Positions 51,732 to 60,354 of a DNA stretch of 64,000 bases are shown in pieces (within the stretch, counting starts at the first letter, position 1; each line of letters opens with the position of its first letter). The stretch is taken from contig NC_013131.1 of assembly GCF_000024025.1 (NCBI RefSeq), positions 4,526,001 to 4,590,000 of the forward strand. The letters are read 5' to 3'. The translations under genes and the position numbers were made by a program. The notes below the pieces were generated by a model. That model had not been told where the DNA came from and searched no databases. It saw only the letters and a program-made list of their open reading frames with translations. Origin of the DNA: Catenulispora acidiphila DSM 44928 (GTDB taxonomy: Bacteria > Actinomycetota > Actinomycetes > Streptomycetales > Catenulisporaceae).

Positions 51732-51896
51732 GGCGGAGGTATGTCCGTTCGGCGATCCGGGCCCGGCGTGCGTTCCGTTCGCGGCCCGCCGGACGAAGGC
51801 GGGCGTGCCGAGCAGCCGTCGCGTCGCTCCCGCGCCTTGTCGGACCCGGCCGGTAGCCTCGACCCTCCAGGCGATCGAATATATGTAGGGGCTGAC

Positions 51897-52205
51897 GTGG
51901 CGTCCACGCACAACATCGGTGATCTGCGACTGCTCGCGGGTATTCCGCAGCAGGCGACCTCGACCACGTACGACGTGCTGGTCGGCGCCGATCGCGAGCC
52001 TGGAACCCTCACCGTGTCCACCGCCGGCGACGCCGGGATCGTCGCAGTCGACCTGCGGGTCGGCAAGCACGGCTCGGCGCTGGCCGCGCTCGCCGAGGCG
52101 ACGGCCACAGCGGTCACGCTCGGCCTGCAGCATGGCGCGCCGCCGGTCGCCTTCACCGGCAAGGCCGACCGGATCGGCATCCAGGTCGTGCCCGCCGACG
52201 CCTGA
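51897..52205 (+). CDS. TSCPD-like small protein
   Basis: 102 residues from GTG 51897, with TAGGGG seven bases upstream. VRVGKHGSALAALAEATATA-type helix: here LRVGKHGSALAALAEATATA, VTLGLQHGAPPVAF resembles the TSCPD domain found at the end of B12-dependent ribonucleotide reductases (G-S-x-L-x-x-L). The zinc-binding Cys of TSCPD are absent, so the match is weak. The next element begins one base after its stop codon. Confidence 0.5.
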   Translation: MASTHNIGDLRLLAGIPQQATSTTYDVLVGADREPGTLTVSTAGDAGIVAVDLRVGKHGSALAALAEATATAVTLGLQHGAPPVAFTGKADRIGIQVVPADA

Positions 52206-52206
52206 G
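52202..52206. repeat. Target-site duplication, left
   Basis: CTGAG directly before TGTTACG; repeated exactly at 59224-59228 directly after CGTCACA. Confidence 0.75.
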
Positions 52207-52296
52207 TGTTACGAAGGCCGATGGGTGGCCATCATGAGGGCCGATAGTTGGTGGCTCCTTGAAAGCACTCCCGGCTGGGTGCCTTGATAGTTACTC

Positions 52297-52311
52297 GAGG
52301 CGGGCCGCCTC
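52297..52311 (-). terminator. Possible terminator after the helicase gene
   Basis: GAGGCGGGCCGCCTC, a 15-bp near-perfect inverted repeat 20 bases past the helicase stop; short loop, weak evidence. Confidence 0.35.
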
Positions 52312-52330
52312 AACGTGACTATTCGTCCGG

Positions 52331-54904
52331 TCAGCTGTGACCGAAAAGCTCAGCAATGTTAGCTGCGATGACGATTCTTCCATTGGATGGTGCGAGCAGC
52401 CGCTCGAGCCAGCCATGGGTTGGCAGTAACGGCTCGACGCCGATACGGGCGCTCCCACGCGCCTCGCCGCGCCCGTCTTCCCACAGCGCCACATATCTGC
52501 GGAAACGGTCCGCCAGCAAATCGAAGAGCTGCACAGCAGCACCGTGGTGAAGCAGCGTAATGCTGTCTCGTGACGCTTCGGCAGCGGCCTCCTCCACTTC
52601 CAGTACTGGGCTGAGCAGGCAGCCTGTCACATGCGTCTTTGGGGCACGCTTACGTTCCACCTCAATCTGACCAAGCAACTGGTTTACATCACCACGCGGG
52701 ATCTTCTCAGGACGTCCAGTCTTGACCTCCCAGACGCGACGTTCGCCGCCCTTGGGCACCGTCCACAGCCACCTACAGTCCGTTGCACTCTGCTCCGTCT
52801 TGGGCGGCCGATTCCCGTGGACGCCGCACAACCGGGCGAGGGCGACGAGCGCCTCGCACTGCTGGTCGTGGTTCCCGGTCATCAGTGCCCGTGCCGCGTT
52901 CAACTGCCTCTCGATGGCAGACGCGCCGCTCTCACGGACCCACTCGTCCCATACGAGGAACAGATCGTCCAGGCCCGGTTGCGTCGTGGGCTTTCGGCCG
53001 TCTAGTTCGTCGGCAGTGCGTGCAAGACGGCGGAACCACGCTGTGTGCGGACCAGCGGCGATCGCCTCACGCAGTGCGCCGTGAGCCTGCGCGAGGTCCT
53101 GCGGCCGTCCGCGATCAAAGTGGGCATGGGCCTCGATGTACCGCCAGAAGGCGGCGTTTTCGCTCTCGCCTGCAGCCGCGAGTTCTGCTGCCGCCGCCTT
53201 GGCCGCGTTGGCGGCAGCGCTGTGCCCGCCCAGCCATAGTTCGGCGGACGCAGTGGTTTCATTGTCCGCGCTATGCACTTCGGCCGCGCCGCCTGCCGCA
53301 CGTCCTGGACGACGTTTGCGCGGCCCGGCGCCGGTCCCGCCGTCGTCCGCCGACGAGTCCGACTGCGGATCCCAGAACTCCTCGCAGGCGGCACGGGCTC
53401 CGGCCCATCCCTCGCCATGGCGAGCGAGTGCTTCCCGCACGACAGGCTCAGCGTCCGGGGTGATTGAGCGTCTTACGATCGGGTCGGCAAGCAAGTGCGC
53501 AAAGGCTGGGTCAAGGGCCAAATAGAGCGCTCGATCGGTTGGCGTGCGGTTGGCACGGCCGAGTGCCTGAGTGATCCGCTGACCGACACGGTGGCGCATG
53601 AAGGAGGCATCTCCGAGATACGCAACCGCAAATCGCTCGAACTCACTGCTCGCCTGCGGGACAGTCGGCAAGACGACCAGACGGCACAGGTCCTCGGCTA
53701 GGTCGAGCCCGTCGTATCGGCCGGCAGTGACCAGATGCCCTGACGGAGCGGCCCGCCATGCCTCGAGAACCTCGTCTCTGCCGCCTCGCAGGCTAAAGAC
53801 CGCCCCTCCGAGGCCACGCAGGCGGGATTCAATCGCGTCGGCTTCGTTATGGCTCGCACACAGCCACGCTGTCCGACCTCCGGCAGCCGGGACCTGACTG
53901 AGGGCAAAGTCAAATACTTCTGGATCCAGGCTCCTCGCGGAACTTGGGTTCAAGACGAGGCGTCGGCGCCCAGTGCTGGCTGCTGGCGTGGGCTCAGCGG
54001 TTTGAAGACGGGCGATCTGCTTGCCGCCGATGCGCCGCTGAAGGTCGTCCATCGTGCCGAGGGTGGCTGAAAGGTACAGCCGCTGCTTGGCCTTGCTGTA
54101 CCACGGGTTCAACGATGTGGGCGGATGATACGGGCGAATCTCGAGTGTCGAGGGCCCAACCAGCACGCCGCATCGCGGCAAGCGGTCACGTACTTGCTTC
54201 CACGCGTACGTCGCCTCCTTCCCGCTAGTGAAAGGCGACGACTGGATCACCCCGGCCGCGACGTTGGCGATGGCCGCCCAGTCGTTGAACGCGATCAGTT
54301 CCGGCACTGTCCCCGGAAGTGCGGTTCCGTCGCGCATCGCCCGCAAACTCGAATAGCTGTCGGTATGCGCAAGGACCAGATCGCAGAGCGCCTCGTAGAG
54401 GGCGCCTCCTTCTCCGTCATCGTTCGGAATCCGCAGCGTATACATGCCGGTCAAAGGCTGCTCGGCGAGGTGGGCATCATCGAAGATCACCAGGTCGGCA
54501 GGCTGAGGTACCGGCTTGCCATTGAAGTAGACCCAGTAGTTCATCACGGCTATGGCCTGTGCCTGGTGGTAGTCGTCCAGCGCTTGCCCGCCGTACTGAC
54601 CGCCGGAAAATCGGACGGTGTCGAGCCCCAGGGCATCCGCTTCTCGCTGCACATGAGCGGCGAGCTGGCGTGTACCCGCCAGGTAAGCGACCGACTTGCC
54701 CTCGTCGAGCGCAAGATCGGCAACGAGGAGGGCCACCAGCGTCTTGCCGTCGCCGGTGGGCATTTCCACTGCGAGATCGCGTGTCGCTGTATGGGTGGCG
54801 GCATACTCTTGCAGGACCAGCCGCTGGCCGGTGCGTAGCTTGGTGAACTTCGACGAGGCGAAGGCGGCCAGACGGGCTTCGAAATCAACGTCGAGCGGCG
54901 CCAC
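52331..54904 (-). CDS. DEAD/DEAH-box helicase with C-terminal nuclease-like domain
   Basis: 857 residues from GTG 54904, behind GAGGTGAG. Superfamily 2 motifs: Q-like LRTGQRLVLQEYA; motif I MPTGDGKT (residues 48-55); motif II FDDAH (about 140-146); motif III-like RLYLSATLG; motif VI QRITQALGRANRTPTD. Between motifs VI and the end lies an Ala/Arg-rich helical stretch, then a PD-(D/E)xK-like site: Asp709, Glu726, Lys728 (DCRW ... WEVKTG). A helicase joined to a nuclease fits DNA-targeting defence. It lies inside the element, is preceded by its own upstream region and is read in the same direction as the giant gene. Confidence 0.85.
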   Translation of the reverse strand: MAPLDVDFEARLAAFASSKFTKLRTGQRLVLQEYAATHTATRDLAVEMPTGDGKTLVALLVADLALDEGKSVAYLAGTRQLAAHVQREADALGLDTVRFSGGQYGGQALDDYHQAQAIAVMNYWVYFNGKPVPQPADLVIFDDAHLAEQPLTGMYTLRIPNDDGEGGALYEALCDLVLAHTDSYSSLRAMRDGTALPGTVPELIAFNDWAAIANVAAGVIQSSPFTSGKEATYAWKQVRDRLPRCGVLVGPSTLEIRPYHPPTSLNPWYSKAKQRLYLSATLGTMDDLQRRIGGKQIARLQTAEPTPAASTGRRRLVLNPSSARSLDPEVFDFALSQVPAAGGRTAWLCASHNEADAIESRLRGLGGAVFSLRGGRDEVLEAWRAAPSGHLVTAGRYDGLDLAEDLCRLVVLPTVPQASSEFERFAVAYLGDASFMRHRVGQRITQALGRANRTPTDRALYLALDPAFAHLLADPIVRRSITPDAEPVVREALARHGEGWAGARAACEEFWDPQSDSSADDGGTGAGPRKRRPGRAAGGAAEVHSADNETTASAELWLGGHSAAANAAKAAAAELAAAGESENAAFWRYIEAHAHFDRGRPQDLAQAHGALREAIAAGPHTAWFRRLARTADELDGRKPTTQPGLDDLFLVWDEWVRESGASAIERQLNAARALMTGNHDQQCEALVALARLCGVHGNRPPKTEQSATDCRWLWTVPKGGERRVWEVKTGRPEKIPRGDVNQLLGQIEVERKRAPKTHVTGCLLSPVLEVEEAAAEASRDSITLLHHGAAVQLFDLLADRFRRYVALWEDGRGEARGSARIGVEPLLPTHGWLERLLAPSNGRIVIAANIAELFGHS

Positions 54905-55028
54905 AAGCTCACCTCGGTCTTGTCTAGGTCCACAACCCCTCGCGGCTGTGACGGTAGAACTACTTTATGTTCTTGAGCGCACCGGGGCTTCGCCATTTCA
55001 CTACGGCTGGTGCGGCGATTCCAGGTGT

Positions 55029-55054
55029 GTGCAGTGCAAGTTGGGGCACTGCAC
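55029..55054. promoter_or_regulatory. Perfect inverted repeat upstream of the helicase gene
   Basis: GTGCAGTGC/GCACTGCAC with an 8-base spacer, 125 bases before GTG 54904; operator-like, or a second terminator. Confidence 0.5.
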
Positions 55055-55170
55055 GGGAGGGACGGCAGGTGCGGACGAACGAGGAGATCACCGGCTCGCC
55101 AGCCTTGACTCACTTGTCGAACGTGCCTGAAGCGACAATTACGTGATGGGCCGCAAATCGGAGCGAAATC

Positions 55171-55197
55171 GGGTCTTCCGGGCTCCCCGGAAGGCCC
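55171..55197 (-). terminator. Terminator of the giant gene
   Basis: GGGTCTTCCGGG/CCCGGAAGGCCC, 12 pairs with one G-U, 3-base loop, 7 bases after the stop at 55205. The helicase therefore needs its own promoter. Confidence 0.75.
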
Positions 55198-55204
55198 GGG
55201 TGGA

Positions 55205-58200
55205 TCATGTTTGCTGCCCTTGGCGGAATCGTTCGGCCCTGTCATCGTGCTCGTGCGCATCAGTTTCGTACATGGAGGCGACCCTTCTTAGAACTACCGC
55301 GGTCTGGGGCCAACTGTCAGAGAACGTCGTGGCCTGCGCCAGATACCTCTCAGCCAGCGCTCGTTCCTGCCTGCCGCCGTCCTCCGGATCGCGCGAGGTC
55401 ATTCCGCGGTCGTTATAGAGCTGTGCGGCGAGACTCCGCTCGACTCGCTCGCTCTGTAGCTCTTCGAGCAGGTCTCGTACCGGCTGACATGGCCAGGTGC
55501 CGTCGTCGTCGGCTGGCGCGCTCGCCAGCATCTGCCCGACCAGCATCTCGGCGATTCTTCGTCGGCCAGACGCGGTAGCGAGTTCGAGGACCCGGGCTAC
55601 CCACTGCTGGAGGGCCGCAGGATCAACTCGCCCGTCCGGGCCGATCCCGGGGAGTCGATCAATGGACGTCAGGAGTGCGTATCCGTTCGTCGCCTGCTGT
55701 ACCTGCTCCTTGGTGAGCGTTTCGTCTTCCGGCTCGGCGCCCTCGCCCTGGCTGTCTTCGTCGTTCTCCTGCGCATCCGTTGCTCGCCAGGTGGACGACA
55801 TGATCTGCACGAAGAGCTCCGGCTCGGCGGCCAGCGCTTCGCGAAGGCGGCCGGCGGGCGGCTGGAATCCCAGACCGGAGAGAAAGACCCATTCCAGCTG
55901 GCCGATTTCGGTGCTGCGCTGTGGATCGGTGTGCAGGTGCAGGTATTCGAAGAGCGCCCGGAAGTCGTACTCGCCGACCAGCCCTGTCTCAGGGTCCGAT
56001 TGGTAGGTGTCGGCGAACTGGCCGAGAAGGCGAATGAGCAGATCTGCAGAGGTGTCGCCAAGGTCGTCCAGGTAGATGACGACGAGCTTCAGTGCCGCGG
56101 CTACGCGCCCGGCCTGCGCCAACTGGCTCGCTGCCTCGCCGACGTGGCCAAAGTCCCGCCCCAGGCCGTTGATCGAGAAATACTTCCAGAACGCCTCCGC
56201 GACCGGCGTCCCGTGGGCTTCGGCGACCTCCCACGCCTTCGGGTAGTCCCGCGACGCCAACAACGCCACTGCCGCCTGCTCCGGCGTGAGTTCCTCAGCG
56301 AGGAGCCCGTCCAACCAGGTCCAACCATCCTTTTGGAACTGCCGTGAGAGCCAGCCCTCGATCAACGCCGTGCCGGCCGGGTCCGCCGGGATCATGGCGA
56401 CGAGTTCGGAACGGTACTTGTCGCCTGCCACCTCGGCCAGGCACACGCCGACTGTCCTCGCGTCGGCGGCGGTCGCCGCGACCTCCCGCACTGCGTCGAT
56501 TCCGCGCTCTTCAATCTCAGTGATCGCCGCGATCCGCTTGTCCTGCACGGCGGAGTCGTATGCAGGGTCGCCGAACCGGCGGTGTTCAGCTAGTTCCGGC
56601 ATCTGCGTCGCGAACAGCCACCGGTGCCGTTGGACCGGATCGGAGGGGGCGAGGGCCCGTTCGATGTCCTGGAGTGCGTCCACCTCATCGACTGGCAACG
56701 ATCCCGGCTTGCCGGCGCGCGAGCGGTGGTGAGTGATGAGCTCCCGTAGGGATTCCCACAAATCAGCCCGCCCGTCATCGCTAAGTGTTCCATCACCGAC
56801 CCGCGTCGCCATCGCCTCCCGCAGGCGCTGGCGATCGCTTTTCGGCAGGAACGGGAAGACGTCGAGGACCTGCTGCCATCGTCGTACGTTGTCGCCGGCG
56901 TCGAGGATGAGCCAGTTGACGAGCGTCCGAACACAGTCCAGCCATTCATCTGCGGTCACCGCGACGGGTTCCTGTGGCTTCCAGTCGCGGAACTCAGGGT
57001 TCGGTGTCGGGCCGTGCAAGTCGAACTGGGACGGGAGCAGCGTGAGCATCAGCCGCCATGCGACGTCGGGATGGCGGTCTCGTAGCCTCTCGATGACCGC
57101 CATCCGTCCCGCAACGGGCACCGTGGTCTCGGGGTACTCCAGACACAAGACCGTGACCAGCGAGTTGAACGGGCGACTGGACAGAGACCCGCCAGGATCG
57201 ATCTCCGCTAGCCGCGCAAGTTGCAGGACCACGCGGCCGAAGTGGTCTGGAGACCAGGCAAGCGTTTCCAACGCCCAGAGCAGGTGGTGGTGGCGCGAGA
57301 GCTCCCTGGTAACCGAAGTCGTCGTGCTGTCGGTAAACATCGTGGAGATCACCGGGACGGCACCCTGGCTCGCATTTCGCAGCCCATCCAAGAAGGCGTC
57401 GGGCGCCGCCTCAGCCAGCAGCGGCAGTAGCCCGGCCAGCGAGTTCCATGTGTCTCCGGTCGTATCTGCGTTGGCTTCCCGCAGCAGGTCGCCGACGAAG
57501 CGGGCCGCCCACTGAGCGCCATTGGTCCCGTGACCGGTGTCGATCACCTGTCCGTGGACTCCGAGAGCTGCCAGTGTCGTTGCAAGACCGCGGCGCAGGT
57601 CGGCGGAGTGCGTCGGCGACTTGCCGACGGCGCCGGCGGACCATCGGTCATCCGGGCTCAAGTCGAGCGCCGGGTCCCGTTCCAAGAGTGCCCTTCGCAG
57701 CACGGGCTCGAGCCGGTCCAGGTCGTCTTGGCGGACGGTCTCGCACAAATGGATCCACGCATCGTGCATGTTGGTCAGCATCCAGATCGAGCCGATCTGG
57801 GTGACGAACGGGTCGCTCGCGCGGTTCAGCCCTGCGACAGTTTCGCGGAGCGTGTCGTAATCCTCGCCGGTCAGATCAGAAATAGCGGCTCGGTCTGTGT
57901 CGTGAGTCTGGCTCCAGCGCCCGGCCAGCAGCAGACCACGCAGCGTGCGCGACGGGCCCGATGCCCATGAGGGCGTGTGAAGTTCGGGCCTGCTCGCCAG
58001 GCTGCGGCGCATCGCGAGCAGACTTGTCCGAGCCAAGCGGCCCGCCTGCTCAGCGGACCCCTCGCCGAGCCCTTCAGCCCGCAAGGCAACGGCCGCGGTG
58101 CGCGAGTCGATGGGCGGCAGGTCAATGTCGGCGGCTGCGGTCACCGGGATTAGGACGTGGTGGGCAGCCCCACGGGCCGCCTCGGCGGCGACGTCGGCGG

Positions 58201-59014
58201 TCGTCGGCACCAAGATCAGCGGTCCAGGTCGCTCCGCCAACGCGCGCCAACTCGTCACCTGGTCGACGAAAGCCGCGCGCGACAGCCACCGGGAGTCGCC
58301 TGCGCTCGCTTGCCTCTCCAACACCGCGGCGATGAACGCGAGGACCTCATCCAGGCTAACGCCCCTGATTGTGGTGATGGAGGGAGTGCCCTCCAGTCGG
58401 TCCTCCAGCGCCTGGACGGCTCGGTCTCGGCCCGCGAGCACTGCGCCTGTCGGCAGTACTGGGGTGGTCGCACCTGCCCAGCCTCGCCACCACGTCTCGA
58501 CGGCCCGGTATCCGTGCGGCGCGAGGTTGAGCATTTCCGATACCCACGAATGCGTAACGGGGGCTGATTCGAGCCACTCCTCGATGTCATCGACGCCGTA
58601 GCCGATTACATCTTTCCACCGCCGATCGCCGCGCTTCCCTGCCGCCCACGTCCGGCGGTCGGGCCACGGCCGGAGCATTGCCTCGATATATACGGCATCG
58701 GAGACGGGCGAGCCGTCGGGCGTGCTGGTCCGCTTCTCGTAGTCGCCGTCCGCCTTGGCGGCGATGCCGCTCTGCCCGACCGATAACTCCCACACAGACA
58801 GGCCGGCGGGGACGAACGTATTGCCGGCTACGGCACGAACCGAACCGTCCCAGCTGCCCGCCGAAGTTCCCGATCCTGCAGGGAAACCTAGCCGGACTGC
58901 ATCCGGGACAGTCTCCAAGATCAGCCGCCGAATGAGGCGCGGGAACTCCCCGGCCGCGACGATACTCGGCCAGCGCAGCAGATCGTCACGAGTGGCAAGT
59001 CCTGGCCGGGCCAT
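55205..59014 (-). CDS. Giant 1269-residue protein, nuclease-like N-terminus plus helical repeats
   Basis: ATG 59014 is five bases after GGAGG. Residues 1-100 look like a PD-(D/E)xK-type nuclease fold: helix LIRRLILETVPDAV (Glu34), WDGSV (Asp56), VWELSVG (Glu76-x-Ser78) and IAAKADGDYEKRT (Lys87, Tyr92). GDRRWKDVIGYGVDDIEEWL, then PTGAVLAGRDRAVQALEDRL takes the place of an NTPase entry but has no intact P-loop. From about 330 to the end the chain is helix after helix (SLAGLLPLLAEAAPDAFLDG, ELITHHRSRAG, EQAAVALLASRDYPKAWEVA, AASQLAQAGRVAAALKLVVI), an alpha-solenoid. The C-terminus is acidic/His-rich. I do not know a named family. Paired with the helicase in one mobile element, it is a candidate sensor or effector of a defence module. 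Confidence 0.8.
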   Translation of the reverse strand: MARPGLATRDDLLRWPSIVAAGEFPRLIRRLILETVPDAVRLGFPAGSGTSAGSWDGSVRAVAGNTFVPAGLSVWELSVGQSGIAAKADGDYEKRTSTPDGSPVSDAVYIEAMLRPWPDRRTWAAGKRGDRRWKDVIGYGVDDIEEWLESAPVTHSWVSEMLNLAPHGYRAVETWWRGWAGATTPVLPTGAVLAGRDRAVQALEDRLEGTPSITTIRGVSLDEVLAFIAAVLERQASAGDSRWLSRAAFVDQVTSWRALAERPGPLILVPTTADVAAEAARGAAHHVLIPVTAAADIDLPPIDSRTAAVALRAEGLGEGSAEQAGRLARTSLLAMRRSLASRPELHTPSWASGPSRTLRGLLLAGRWSQTHDTDRAAISDLTGEDYDTLRETVAGLNRASDPFVTQIGSIWMLTNMHDAWIHLCETVRQDDLDRLEPVLRRALLERDPALDLSPDDRWSAGAVGKSPTHSADLRRGLATTLAALGVHGQVIDTGHGTNGAQWAARFVGDLLREANADTTGDTWNSLAGLLPLLAEAAPDAFLDGLRNASQGAVPVISTMFTDSTTTSVTRELSRHHHLLWALETLAWSPDHFGRVVLQLARLAEIDPGGSLSSRPFNSLVTVLCLEYPETTVPVAGRMAVIERLRDRHPDVAWRLMLTLLPSQFDLHGPTPNPEFRDWKPQEPVAVTADEWLDCVRTLVNWLILDAGDNVRRWQQVLDVFPFLPKSDRQRLREAMATRVGDGTLSDDGRADLWESLRELITHHRSRAGKPGSLPVDEVDALQDIERALAPSDPVQRHRWLFATQMPELAEHRRFGDPAYDSAVQDKRIAAITEIEERGIDAVREVAATAADARTVGVCLAEVAGDKYRSELVAMIPADPAGTALIEGWLSRQFQKDGWTWLDGLLAEELTPEQAAVALLASRDYPKAWEVAEAHGTPVAEAFWKYFSINGLGRDFGHVGEAASQLAQAGRVAAALKLVVIYLDDLGDTSADLLIRLLGQFADTYQSDPETGLVGEYDFRALFEYLHLHTDPQRSTEIGQLEWVFLSGLGFQPPAGRLREALAAEPELFVQIMSSTWRATDAQENDEDSQGEGAEPEDETLTKEQVQQATNGYALLTSIDRLPGIGPDGRVDPAALQQWVARVLELATASGRRRIAEMLVGQMLASAPADDDGTWPCQPVRDLLEELQSERVERSLAAQLYNDRGMTSRDPEDGGRQERALAERYLAQATTFSDSWPQTAVVLRRVASMYETDAHEHDDRAERFRQGQQT

Positions 59015-59223
59015 CGAATCCTCCATTCGTAGGGCTCGGATGAAGCGTAGTCGCTCGACGACTCTGCGTTTGTCGCATGACACCGATGTCACCGGCCCCG
59101 AGGCAGCAGTCGGCAGTGTCCGACAACGCGAGACAGCGCCACGAGCATTCACACCGCTCGACGGCATGATCGGCATCGCCAATTGGCGATCTTCATCACC
59201 GCCAACTAAGGGTCTTCGTCACA

Positions 59224-59228
59224 CTGAG
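59224..59228. repeat. Target-site duplication, right
   Basis: CTGAG, equal to 52202-52206. Confidence 0.75.
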
Positions 59229-59254
59229 CCCCCGGGAGCGCGTGCCGTGCGCCT

Positions 59255-59902
59255 TCAGGTCAGCGTCGTCGTCGCGCCCGGCGGCGGCAGTGGTGTGATC
59301 CGCTGCCGAAGCAGCTCCAGGCGCTCAGCAGCGTCGCGGCACCGCAGCCCGAACACCAGGCGGTGCTCGTCGCGGGCGTTGCGCCGGTCGTCGAAGCCAA
59401 TGCCTTCCGGGAGGACGCGGCCGAAGGCCCGCGCCAGCGCCGGATACGGGTCCTGGCCGTGCCGGAAGTGCGGCAGCGGATGCACGACGAGGTGCCGCCA
59501 CCCGTCGCGGTGACCGTCGTCGCCGGGATCGTGCCGGACTTGCGCGACCGTCCCGCCGAGGACGTCGGCGAGGTCCGGGATCGGCGGCCAGTGCCGATCA
59601 GCCCAGGACCCCTGCCGCACGCGCCCGATGCGGGCCCATCCGGGTATCGCGTCGAGCTGTGCGCCAGCGTCGACGAGCAGCCCGATCTGGGCCGTCACCT
59701 CCGGCCAGTCGGCGCGGTGCGGATCGTGGGAACCAAGAAGGAGTCCCGCCCACTGCGCGAGCAGGTCCGCGCGGTCGCCGGTCAGGGCCCGCACCGAGGC
59801 CACAGCCGCGTCGTGCGGCCAGCGGCGGTGCAGCACAAGGGACATGTGCCCGGACAGGCGCGCGATGGTGAGCCCGTCGTGGTCGCCGCTGAACCCGCCC
59901 AT
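59255..59902 (-). CDS. Hypothetical protein (about 215 aa)
   Basis: From ATG 59902 (MGGFSGDHDGLTIARLSGHM) or 15 bases upstream. PHDAAVASVRALTGDRADLL, QIGLLVDAGAQLDAIPGWAR, HRDGWRHLVVHPLPHFRHGQ and ARDEHRLVFGLRCRDAAERL are clear. No family recognised. The last gene of the minus-strand accessory run, its end 32 bases from the transposon-like element. Confidence 0.65.
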   Translation of the reverse strand: MGGFSGDHDGLTIARLSGHMSLVLHRRWPHDAAVASVRALTGDRADLLAQWAGLLLGSHDPHRADWPEVTAQIGLLVDAGAQLDAIPGWARIGRVRQGSWADRHWPPIPDLADVLGGTVAQVRHDPGDDGHRDGWRHLVVHPLPHFRHGQDPYPALARAFGRVLPEGIGFDDRRNARDEHRLVFGLRCRDAAERLELLRQRITPLPPPGATTTLT

Positions 59903-60029
59903 GCTTCGATCGTACAAACTTTCGATCGCGCGGAGCGTACCGGGGCCTATCGTGCCGGGAAGTCCTCAAGCTGCTCCGGCCGATCCGCCTCGCCGCGGAC
60001 GGGGCCGGGCGCGGCGGTAGAGGGTGCTC

Positions 60030-60323
60030 TCATCCCTCGGGGAAGTAGGTCTTCACCAGGGAGAGGTATCGCTTGGCGAAGCCTTCGGCATCGGTGAGGC
60101 CGTCGGTCTGCTCGGCTATCGAGTACATGATCACGTAGCTGAGGGCGTCGGCGCCGGGGCTGGCGTCGCCGTACCTCCTCGCGAGCGTCCTTGCCACGGC
60201 GATGTTCCCCGCGCGCTGCCCGTCGGACAGCGGGTTGGGCTCTCCGTGCTCGGCGCGCAGCCGGATCACGGCGTCCAGGAACTCGGACTCGGATTCCCGT
60301 ACGGCGTCGTCCGCGGCGGTCAT
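60030..60323 (-). CDS. Hypothetical protein (97 aa)
   Basis: Acidic helical protein: SESEFLDAVIRLRAEHGEPN, GNIAVARTLARRYGDASPGA, LSYVIMYSIAEQTDGLTDAE, KRYLSLVKTYFPEG. ATG 60323 follows CTCCGGGAGTC without a clear site. Sits in a line of small genes behind the methyltransferase; unknown function. Confidence 0.7.
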   Translation of the reverse strand: MTAADDAVRESESEFLDAVIRLRAEHGEPNPLSDGQRAGNIAVARTLARRYGDASPGADALSYVIMYSIAEQTDGLTDAEGFAKRYLSLVKTYFPEG

Positions 60324-60354
60324 CCTGACTCCCGGAGAGGGGGCTCGTCGCCGA

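Larger units (their letters stand above)
54905..55204. other. 300-base intergenic region of the element
   Basis: Between the giant gene and the helicase gene. Contains the giant gene's terminator (55171-55197) and a 9-bp hairpin (55029-55054) upstream of the helicase; no gene. Confidence 0.6.
52207..59223. mobile_element. 7.0-kb non-autonomous element with IS21-like ends carrying a helicase and a giant protein
   Basis: Left end TGTTACGAAGGCCGATGGGT; right end, reversed from 59223, TGTGACGAAGACCCTTAGTT. The ends match at about 30 of the first 45 ungapped positions, 11 of the first 13, and both carry internal GTTGGCGG/ATGA-type subrepeats (59178-59223 shows two 23-base units). A 5-bp duplication CTGAG flanks them. 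The inside (7017 bp) codes for just two large minus-strand genes plus 300 bases of intergenic DNA; there is no transposase or remnant. Movement must therefore have relied on an IS21-type transposase acting in trans. Confidence 0.75.

Noticed and set aside
48715-51899. ATATAGGGGCT-like sequences at 48720 and 51885 as element ends
   Set aside because: The similarity covers a ribosome-site context (GGGGCT before a GTG start) and fails to agree with the better supported ends at 47829 and 51012.
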